A DNA stretch of 64,000 nt from Leptidea sinapis (lineage: Eukaryota > Arthropoda > Insecta > Lepidoptera > Pieridae): the NCBI RefSeq assembly GCF_905404315.1, contig NC_066273.1, positions 14,136,001-14,200,000 of the forward strand, given 5' to 3'. The notes beneath the pieces are model-generated. The model was not told where the DNA came from, did not search any database, and was given only the letters and a program-made list of their open reading frames with translations. Below, piece after piece: positions 21,801 to 33,800 of this stretch. Position 1 is the first letter of the stretch. Every line of letters starts with the position of its first letter. Made by a program: the position numbers and the translations under genes.

Positions 21801-24800
21801 AAGTGAAACAAAATAATAGCAGGATGAAACCCATTGAAAACGGAAGAAATTTTTTTTTGTTTATTTTTATCTTTTCTAAAAATCTTTTTTTTTTTCCCGA
21901 ATTTTTTGTGTTGTATATTGTTGTTATACACTGTAATTTATTAGAATTGAAATATTTTTTACTGAAATATTGAAAAAGAACCCTTATTTTCAATCGAAAA
22001 TTCACCCGTCAAAATATGAGCATTTTTAAAAAAAAAAATATGTTTTCTGTTCGTCAAAACCTCTACTTTCCGATAATGTAAAAAATATAAATAACAATGC
22101 TTAATGTTCGAAAAAATAAGCCCATCTAAAGGCGTTGTTTCATAGAGAATTCATACATGTTATTTCGTAGCAGCAATAATGTGGATTACAATTAATCAAT
22201 AATAATGTAAAAATAATGGACAGCATAATACTAAATTATTATCCTTTATACATATTTTATAAATAGATTTTCCACTTCCCGACCTCAGATCGCATATAAT
22301 TTATTATTCCTTTCATTTTTGTTATATTCTCTTCTATTTCCAATGGGTTTCATTCTACTATTATTTTTTTTTGGTTTCAAAAATTATCGACACTGGTCTA
22401 TAAGGTGTAATAATTTTTATTCTTATAAAAAATAAAACAGACTTCGATGTAAAAATGATAATACGAAAGTAGAATGTAAAAGTTAATTACATTATAAACA
22501 AGTTACTTGATAAAGTAGGTACGAATCTCGTTAGTAATATAATATTAAATAGACAGTTGTTTATCAACAAGTCGACTTCTATAAATAATTTAAATATTTC
22601 ATAATATTTATTCCACTTGAATAGAAAATAGGCCTTGATCCAGCGGATTTGATACGCGGTTAAGCTGAAATATCTGAACCAGATACGCTTTATGAAAACC
22701 AAAATTTGTAATACCTGCAGTTAAACTCTGAGGATCGCGTTTTAAGGAGATGTGTTCGTGAAGTAGAAGAATTATTAAGTATAGCAATATAAATAATTTT
22801 CACTGAAGTATCAAATTACGAAATTAGGCATTCTGAATTTGTGCAATCCAACAATAATGTTGTCAAAAGCTATAGGAATGAATGATATCATCCTTCTTCT
22901 AATTAAAATCACAAAGGTCGTTTTCAACGTAAACTTTATTCGTAAAGCAACAGTTTGTCCAATGAAAATAAACCATAAAATAAGCAGGCAGCTAGCAAAT
23001 GGCGGTTGGCATTTACTGATTTATAATTAGACCAGTAGCGAGAATGCGTCACGGATAATTTTGGCGGTGTAATGTACACCCATACCATACATCTAGTGGA
23101 TATAAAAACATGTTTCTTTGTTTACAATGCAGTAATGCACTGATGCAATGCCAATATACGATGGATGTGATGTCAATGTCAGTGTCGAACAGTCCAATTT
23201 TCATCAATGAGTTATTCTGGTCCGTGTAACAGGCCACGCCAAGAAACAACGCGACAGTGGGCAGGTGTATATATCATCTAGGTATTTTAGGTAATTACTA
23301 ACAGGCTGATACATTCGTATGTCTATTTATGGTAGAGGTTCTTGGTAAAATGTGCGTGGGTGTAACACACCTGGACAATAAACTGCTTATTATTTGATTA
23401 TTAGCCGGTCCTCCTCGGTTTTACTAAACTTCGAATATGTGATCAAACTTACTTTGGGCCATCATTTTTAATTTTAATATCAAAATATATCGTGTATATT
23501 CTACTCATTTCCTAGACGTTATGATAAAAGTATTTTCTCATTTACAATTTACAATACAACGAAGCTGAAACAAGATAATACACAAACTAAAAATACTCAC
23601 GAGTAGATCGTATCTAAAGGAGCAAGAGTTTTAGCACGCGGCGCTGCGGAGCGAGCTCTTAGCAGTAAAGAAGCAGTGTCTGCCCGGATGCGGCGCGTTT
23701 CGTCTTCAAATGCCTGAAATAATTCAATCGATACGCTATCCTGTAACCTGTATCTATATTAAGATAAATTTAGGTCCGTTTCATTATTTATGAAATCATC
23801 ATCAATTATACTGATACTAATTTACTCTTATGCGCCGTGCCATTTGCCTGAATACATGTAAAAACCTGGTTACATGTATATGAGTACACAAGAAAGAGAT
23901 TCAAAAGTGCACAATTTGTGTTTACACTCAGTAAAGAGCTGTTCGTAAAAGAAAGTTAAGTGAGCCTTGGAATATAAATATTCTTTGTATTGGGCTTAAG
24001 GTTTCTATCAATTGCTTTAAAATTTCCCGTGCGCTTTTAAGAAACTAGAAGAATAATGGTGGCTTTCTTCGTAATTTATTTTTCACGTGTTATATAAGAT
24101 ATTAAATTACATCTGACAATCCTTTCCGGAATGTAAGATAATTTACCACAGAAATAACCAAGATTCTAGGCATTTAAAGAATATGAGCTTTGTTGTACAT
24201 ATATTATTATGTAAAACGGCTTGTGACGGTGTCATAGAGGTCCCCGTTGTTTCCATTGTTTCGATTTCTGGTTCTCTAAATAGACCAATGTGGTGGCGTT
24301 AAGTTGCTTTTACACTGTCGTATTTATCGCTAAGTATACTGTGCACCGCTACAGAGGCTGCACTATTGCCTCTAGGTCTCACTCAATCGATAGCACCGTG
24401 GTTGTGATTGGAGTGGATGATGATTCTTTCAATCTTAACCAAGTTTCAACGGAATGTCAGGTTCCTGCTTCAGATATTTTTGGTAATGCTTCAGCAACAC
24501 TATAAGCTAATTCAGCTGATATACGTAATTTTCTTTGTTCACTTTTACAAATAGTAATGGCCTTTTTTTATAGAAAAAGGCAAACGAAAGTACGGGTCAC
24601 GTGATGTTAAGTAATCACCGCCGACCACATTCTCTTGCAACACCCGAGGAATCACAGGAGCGTTGCCGGCCTTTAAGGAAGGTGTGCGCGCTTTTTTTGA
24701 AGGTACCCATGTCGTATCGTGCCGGAAACACCGTACAAGGAAACTTGTTCCAGAGCTTTGTAGTACGTGGAAGAGAGCTCCTTGAAAAGCGCACTATTGA

Positions 24801-27800
24801 GGACCGCCACACATCCAGATGGTGGGGATGATATCCTAACTTGTGGCGTGTCGTGCGAAGGTGGAATTCGTCGGCAGGTTTCAGATGAAACAGCTCTTCG
24901 GAACACTTGCCTTGGTCCTTGAGGTCTTGAACCAAGAGTGAACAAACATGCAACATACCTTCGTCGATTCGGAGCGGTAGTAGTCATCAAGAGCAGAGAC
25001 AGCCAGCGCTGGTCTGCGGCGGTAGGCGATGCGGTCGAGCTCTCGAAGGATCACGGAGGGTCGCACCCGGACCCTCACCACGTGGTGCGGGGGCTCTGGG
25101 TACGTGACGAGCCGAGTGACCGTGCGAGAAGTCGGGCGATATATTAACTCAGCCTGGAATTTTGATATCTTTTAATTATGAGTTTTCTCTCGTTGCTTTT
25201 TTTATTAAATGCGTTAATGATACAGACTGAACATCATAGCCACACAAAAGTCAACAACTTTCTAAATAAAAAGCAAATATATTTCCACAACTTAAAAGCG
25301 ATCGGCTACATTATACCATTTAGATTTGTGACGAGATAAACTCTGCTTAAAAGTATAGGCTGGGAGAAATATCGGGTTTTTGGGGCATCCACAAATTACG
25401 TGAGAAAATCTTGCCGAATTTTCTACTGAAGAGGAAACTCTTTCATCTAGGGCAGAAAAAGGACACCTATCTCTGCCGTGAGATTATGCTAGAACCCTAC
25501 CCCTTAATTTCACGCGAGATTTTCAAAATTCGTGTTTTAAATGTTAATAAGTTTATTTATTTATAAGCTCGATTGCGTTGGATTTTTTAAAAACTTTTTC
25601 CGTAATCATATTAATTCAACGCTAAAAATTAAGACCCGCTCTTTTTTAGAAGGTCATTAATCTCTCCGAACGTGAAATTGGTTTGACCCATGCCCAACTA
25701 AACGCTTCATGTAATCAATGGACACCCCCGATACAATTAAACAATTTAACTCTTGTTAATTTATTAGTGCATGTGTCTCACTGACTCATGAATTAGTAAA
25801 TTGGTAAGAAATAATGGTTAAATTTACATATATTATTATAGTTATTGGTAGACTCTTACAAAGACTATAAAATATTAAAAGGCAGTGTTAAATTTGTTAT
25901 AACAAAGCAATAAACATCAATACAATAAGACAAGGTATATCGAATTGAAATTGTTGCCGTACGTAGGTAAAGTGGCAAAAAGCAAGCAAGTTATAATATA
26001 TGCAATGAGTTACCACTCACATGCATATACTATAACAATATGGGCAATGTTATAAATTCGACCATAATAGCATTTCGCGAAAAGAAAAACTCAGGAATCT
26101 TACCTTAGAAAATATTTAGTTTCAAGGGTTTTAACTTAACTTCCAGCCATGCAAAAACATCAACTTTTGATACTTGTTCATTGACTTCTCGACTCAACAA
26201 GTACCAGAAGTTTGACAAATTGTATGAACTAGTGGTAACTTTTGCATTCATAAGTAGGTACTACTACTACTAGGTATTTGTTCCAAATTATAGTTAAGAA
26301 TTAGGCTTGGTTGCATCATATTAGCTTTTATAGTTAAGGTTTAGTCTTTAATTTTAACAATAACGCTTACTTTAACATAGACTGTGAAATGTGTTGCACC
26401 ATTGTATTCCGTGGCATAGTTTAATTTAAAAAAAGAAAAAATCTAACAAAAAATTGAAAAAAATAGCGATAATCGAATATTTATTTTAAACATTTGAGAG
26501 TCGCTATTTAACACTAACAATATCTTTAACCGGCGAAGATTTTACGGTCACGGTTAACAGTTATAGTTATGACGTCATCTAAAAATTATCAAATGGTGCA
26601 ACTCATTTTTTGGCTAATCGATACTTTAAGATGTTTGTTATTACTAAAGCTAGTAGGTGCAACCTCGCCTAAGTTTTGATATAAACAAAATTAAAAGCAA
26701 TATAAAATATGAATAGGTACTTATTGAAATGAGTGTTGTTGGAGCTGTTGGACATTATATCCTCAATGGTCGGTGTAAGAAGCTGAGAAGCAGGTGCTAA
26801 TGTCAGTTGATGATAGAAAAGAGACCAACGAATGTTTATGTTGCATGTCACGTTTTAAATTTATGTAAATAATCTATATATCGTTTTATTAAACTCGAAA
26901 AAATTAGAGCTCCTCTCACCGCTATTGTATAGCTTCTATTTTTTTTACAAATTTCCCTAGGATTAAACTATGAAAGTTAAATATAGTTATTTCTCTGACG
27001 TCACAATATAAATTTTTTCGCCAGTTTTTTTGTCATCGAAAACATATTCTTTGGTAAAATATCATCACGTACAGTATGTAATTTGGAAATGTATTTATCG
27101 TGTATACTTAGTTTGAATTGGTTTTGTGGGAAAACCGATTCCAAAATCTACAGCACCAATTTCAGAAATTAAATTTATGAACGATTTTGTGTTTAAATTT
27201 AATTTGTGTAAGTAATCCCAGAAGTGAGGGTTATCACTTTAAAAAAAACAAATTTTTTAGCACCAATTAGGTACATGTGAGGATATTTTTTATAAGTAGA
27301 ATTGCGAGACATGAATATATCAAGTTTCTGTTTCTGCTGCGTTAGTTCCACGCTCTGGCGCGAGAAAATTACATCAGAGAGAATGTAAGTAACTACTATG
27401 TTAAAAGAATATTAAATAAGAGGCGGGACTTAGTAAAAATTGAAATTTAGTTTAGTATGAAACGTGCAGTCATTTGACATAAGTTTGATAGATTTTGATA
27501 TAATAGTAATTACAGTATGGTGTTTGGCGACGAAGTATAATCCGGCAAAGTTTGAAAGCGAACAGCCTGTCAATCTGTCAATGACTGCACGCTTCATACA
27601 ATAGAGTGAATCGCTTTTTTTTAGAGTTTCACTAGCCTAAATAACATTATCATTATTTGTATGTTTTCAATCTATCTAGCGTTACTTGGAAAAAACAATT
27701 GAACGTTATTTTTTTAATCTTCTTCCCTTAAATGAAAAAGGCAAGGCAGAGCCATGCAGCGATGGTCAATGGTATGTATTTTCATGTCTTATTATAATGA

Positions 27801-30800
27801 TACGAAGCCAAGTCTTCTTCAATCATGTATAAAGTTTCACCACAGAGTATTAATTCATTTCAAGGTTATTCTCAAGTCCAGTATAATGCATTATTTTAGA
27901 TATGATGGAGCCTTCCAACCATCGACAAAAGATATGTTTTTATTGAATGTTAAACGATTAAATATTTTACATTTAATAAATCTTAAAATATGTTCTATCA
28001 TCTGAAAAAGTTTCACCCTCACATCTCGCCTAGGAGGGCTTACCACTCCTACTCAAAAGTCTCAGCCATTACGCCGAAGCCGAAAATTATTAAAGTATTC
28101 GTAACTTTTAGCTAATGATCTCTATGCTGGATATATTTTATTACCTGAATGCATTTTAATTGATCGTAAAATTTATGAAATAACAGCTATGAACTTGCCA
28201 AAGTGCTATTAATATAATTATTTAAATTGAGACGCATAACGCGATTACTGGATGAATCACACAAAACTCGAGTGTACCTAAATTTAGACGCAATGCCGCC
28301 CGCCCTCAAGACGAGTCCGTAGTCAACGAATGGTTGTTATTGTTTCACATTGAAATGTTTATAATAATAACAGTTTGTCAATGTTTAGATAATTTCGTCT
28401 GTTTACTCAGGAGCTTACTGCTGAGTGCTTTTGATGAAATGGAAATTTTTAAAGTATAAAATAGAAAACAGTAAAACAGATATTTTAATGAATACTAAGG
28501 TTACCTACTTCACACAATTACTATTAAAAAACCTGGGTGATCGTACTTCCGGAGTATGATTATAGCTATGGTATTTTTTTTTTTGACAAACGAGCGTACG
28601 GGTCACCTGTTGTTAAGTGATCACCGCCGCCCACATTCTCCCGCAACACCAGAGGAATCACAGGAGCGTTGCCGGCCTTTAAGGAAGGTGTACGCGCTTT
28701 TTGGTTTAAGGTTTGCTGCTTAATTAAAACTACTAAATATAAAAAGAGAGTTAAACACGTTGGTTTTCTTAATCATGGGATCTTTTTCGTTCTCAAATAA
28801 CCGCGTTTAGTAACTTTGTCCAAAACTATTAAATAGGTACCTATCCAGGATACATAAAATCCTATATCTAAATAAGAGATATACTTTTTTTAAGATTTAA
28901 TATCAATTAATTATCCATTTCAGTCGGTATCCATATATAACATACATTGGCACAATAAACGTATTTTAAAACATCCCTACTTTATCAACAATAAATATCT
29001 ACCTAGCTGATGTTTCTTTTTAAATGCCTCCTAAAAAATTATTCGAGCCACAACTTTTTAATGATTATCGCTGTGGTATAAATTAAACAAAAAAGTTTCC
29101 AGAGACATCCATTGGCAGTTGGTGATAAAGCTCCATCACGTAGACTCTGTGTATTCCTGGTTCAGTGAATCCAGATGTGGTCGTGATCATCTCTGTGATA
29201 ACTCACTTAAAAGTCAACCGTCACCTGCTGATGCCGAAACCAAAACTAATAATGTCAGCAAAGTCCTACTGTATTATTACACTTCCTACGGTACTGGTAT
29301 GAGCCAAATGCAAAATATTTTGCATGTAAATCTGAATACTGGGTAGCCTTACATTCGGTAAATAGTTAAATAAATAAAATAAATGTGTGAGTGTGTTTGT
29401 TGCATCATTTTACATATTATATTCTAATTGAAATGATCTGTAAATCTTGATATAGAAGAGTGGCAATGAGTTTCTTGCTACTTCTTCTCGTTAGCTCAAC
29501 CCTTTACGAATTAGCGGTAGATTCAAAAAGATTTTTTTTTTGACATTCATAAGTGTCATTTCCGTGACCTACTTGAATAAACTGATTTTGATTTGATTTG
29601 AAATAAGGAAAGGACGACCAGATACGATTGCTTGTAGAGTGGTGCCGTAAAATGAAAAAAAAAATAAAACAGACGATAATCATTGACTGTTTAATATAAT
29701 ATTGTCATCGGTGCGGAAACCTGGATACGATGGTTTGAACTGCGGAGTGGGTCTTTCCTTTTAAAGATTTGCCTACGAAAGTTAAGAAAAGTTTAAGCAT
29801 TGGTAAGTGATTGGTTCCTTCTTTTAGCAAATCGAAACATTGCACTACATTTACACTTGAAAACCAAAGGACAGTGAGTGCACATTGGTATTTAAATAAA
29901 TGCATGCACAAGGGTCAACAAACAACAAAGTCATTCTTCATCACGACAACGCGTCCTCGCATTTCGCTAAGGAATGTGTTTATGAAGCCCTCAAATATAG
30001 AATTGATGACGCATTCACCACACAGTCCTAACGTTGCACCTTGTGTTTTTTTTACATAAATAGGCGAAGAGGTACATATGATTGACAAGCTTCGAAGAGT
30101 GTGCGTTCCAAGAGACCATTCAAGACTTCCCTTAGGAAGAGGCTGAAACAACTGCTTTCATCAGTATATCGTCTTCGTTCTTATTATTAATTTCCACTGG
30201 CCTGAAATGCCTACGCTGTGTTGTTACTAATTTTAGAACACAAACATTAATTGTTTCTTTTCTTAATTAGCAGACATTATCAACGTGACCTTTGGTTTAG
30301 TGCCAACAAAATCTTTTCCTTCACGAGTGTTGCTTCCCGCCTACGTGATTAACTGAAATCTCAGTTTGTTTATGATTGAAATATCCGGTTCAGTACGTCA
30401 GCCTTTCCATATAACTATTTACCCAATATTACCTAACTATCTTCTGTACTTTGGACGTCAACTTCTCGGCCACCCTGTATAGATTCTTGTGGTCACGATA
30501 ACTTTAAACAAAGCTAAATTCGCCTAAATTTTTCTATTTACCATTAATGGTCTATGTCATGACTAGGTAATTAATTTCAACAATACACTAAATCAAGAGT
30601 TTGAACATGACCTAAATACTTGATTCACGTTTCTTTAAATACAGGTTGGAAACTTATCTCACAAAACCTCAGAATACAGAACAAACAAAACATAAGCTGA
30701 ATCCGGATGAAGAAATTTTCGGTCTAGATTCTACGTCTAGTAATACAGCACCAATAAATCTATCGAAAACCTTGAGAATTTCGGTGAACGGACAGATGGC

Positions 30801-33800
30801 AGATAAAATGTACAAAAGCCGTTTTTTTCTTCTAGAAACCATAAATAACAAAGTCCATACATAAAAAATGCTTTTTTTAAATGATAATCCTCCCTAGCAG
30901 TTATAAACTTTTTACACTTTAATTATTTCCTGAAACTATCCATTAAAAAGCCCAATAAGTACTTCTTATATTAAGTATATTTATTCGTTATAGGCCATGA
31001 GCCCGTGGCAAAATATAACATGTTTACCCCATATGTATGGATAAATTCTGTGAACTGCATTATTGCTAGCTCAATATAGCTTGTTTTTTATAAATGCCAC
31101 TAGGGGATAACATGTTTACAGCATAATATCCTCCTAAAAACTACACATCAAACATGTTTACTTGTTATAAACCATTAGCCCGTAGCAAATAACTTATTTA
31201 TGCCATAGGTATATTAACTAGTGAGTCTGTGGCTTGCTCGGGTTGCAAGGCTAGCTCAATATAATTTGCAATTATATGAATGATGATGCCTCTAGCAGAT
31301 TACTTTTAACAGCATAATATTCTCCTGAAAACTACGCATCAAACAGCACAAAAATGTTTATTCATTAATCGTTATAAACCATGAGCCCGTAGCGAATAAC
31401 ATATTTACGTTTTTGTTTTAATAGGTATACTAACTACTGAGACTGTGGATTGCAATAATGCTAGCACTGAATGATGATGCCACTAGCAGATAACATATTT
31501 ATGCCATGATTATTTCATGGAAAGTATCCATTACATAGCCATAAACAATTTCATTCTTTCGTCTTTTATGAATCATGACCCCTACATAACATGCGCTGAA
31601 CATGACGAACGGTGCAAATGAACGCTTCCAGCTGTGCAGATGCAATGATTGCCTTGTTTGACTAATCGTAGCTTATGTACAGCGTCCAACTCACCTGAGA
31701 CAGCTTGGGTATATATGTGACGTACGGAATACTGTATGCTGGTAGAAGTGAAGATAGGTAGTACGTAGACATCAACGGCTACATGGAAATAATAGGTATT
31801 CATAAATGTTTGGTATGTACTAATGTGTAGATTTAAGGCCCTTGTCCCGGAAGGCATTACAATATTTAATACCTACGTGATCATCGTATTGTTGTCACTG
31901 TAATTTCGTCTTTGTAACTGAATAAAAGAGACAACTATACTTCAACATGTACGTATTAAAATGCCTTCCGGAATGCGGACCTAAGAGCTCTGCATGATTT
32001 GTTTTGCAATAATATATTATTTAAAAAAATTATTCACAAATATAATAATGAACCTACCTACCTACCTAAGTTGCGTGTTAAGAAAATAATCGCTATACTT
32101 AAGTACTATTATTGCTAAAGTTTTACATTACTTAAATTGCAAACGAAACCTGTAATAAGTTATTAAGTAACTTGTAGTTGTTATAACTCTCTCGTTCTGG
32201 GACGAGTTGTAACTTGTATAACTATCCATTTTATTATTAGATACTGTATGACTATACTTACTGTATGTTAATAAAAATAATAACGAGTTTCTTGTCTTAC
32301 AAATTTACATTATTAATGTACTTCTTAGGGCCGATTTTTCTATCCTCAGTTAAACAACTAGATAAGAGAAATTCGACGGATAGCGCAATTTCGACATTTT
32401 TCAACAGGCAGATAGAAGTTATCGAACGAATTAAGACTATATCGGGTGATTATATTTATCGGCCCCTTTGGGAGCCGGTTAAGAGCTATCAGTGGAATAA
32501 TTTGGACGTGTTTTTAAGTTTTTTAGGTTATATTTGTAGATAATGTATTCCCTAGTTATAAGTATGTTATCTATGCTCATGTCAACAGATCTAATAATAA
32601 TCATCTTTTGACGACTACTCACGTAATTTATGTTATAACTATCTAATATAGTAGAAATTATAATATAATGGATATTTTTGAGACAATTGACGACTTCGCG
32701 ATTGAAGAAGAAATCCATTTCCTCAACAACAACGAAAACAATTTTAAATTGAAATAAACTGAACAAATAAACGAGTGAATTAGAGGTTTTTTGTGATAAA
32801 TGTCTAATGTCAAAGAAGCATCCTTTGACCTTTCTCTATCATAAGATAGAGAAAGGTCAAAGGAAGAAAAACGCATAAGCGTTAAATAATATATATGTCT
32901 ATCTCGCTTGCACGTATGAAGTGTGAAGTTTCTTCGACAATACCACAGACAACTATTCTTTGGATAAAAAGCGATTGAAAAATTCAAAACTTTTAATCGT
33001 TAGATAAACAGCAAGTTAATTTTATTCTCTCGATAGTTATCTGGTGATTTATCTGAGGATTGAAAAATCGGCACTTAATTATTTAGAATATATATATGTA
33101 ACTAGTAAAAATATTTGTTAAGTAAGTACATAACATTAAATAAAGTAGATATGCCTTGCATAGTAGGTAATTGTGAGAAATTCTTGAAAAGAAATTACCT
33201 AATCAACTATTTTTTCCTACCTGTAGGTGCTTATGTAAGTAGTGTTTTATTAAATAGAAGTCTTAAAATATTGCTTTTGTTATTTATACTTAGTAGGAAA
33301 TCACAATTCCTTCCAAACTACAAAAATAAACACTATATTATCAAAGTAGGTATCTATTTTGATTACCTAGGTACAACAAAAAAAACTATCATATCATATA
33401 AAATCATTTTATAGATTATGGATTAGTAAGGACATACCTTACTAATCCTGAAATACTAATAAAATGTCTAGTCCAACGAAAGTGAAAATGATTTGTGGGC
33501 ACTATTCGGTAAACGGTGATTTTAAAAAAAGGTTGCTTTCAAAGCTGTTGTCTTGTGATATAATGTGGTAATTTACGTACCTATACGTATCAGTATATTT
33601 TAAGATGTAATAATTATTACCGTGTGTAAGTGCTTAGTACTAGATAAGTAATTAGTTATCTGTGTGATTTAAAATTAATTAACAACATCGTGCTCTTCAT
33701 CGATGGTTGTGTAAGTATAAACATGTGTGGGTAAGATAGAGATTCCCACAGATAGTCACAACAGAAAAACAAACACATAAAAACACAAGCTTTATTAAAA

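Noticed and set aside
21745..22005. Lys/Phe-rich minus-strand ORFs
   Set aside because: Produced by A/T homopolymer runs in intron sequence.
24290..24505. 71-codon ORF in an intron
   Set aside because: No motif or phase-compatible splice sites. The orientation is opposite to the host gene.
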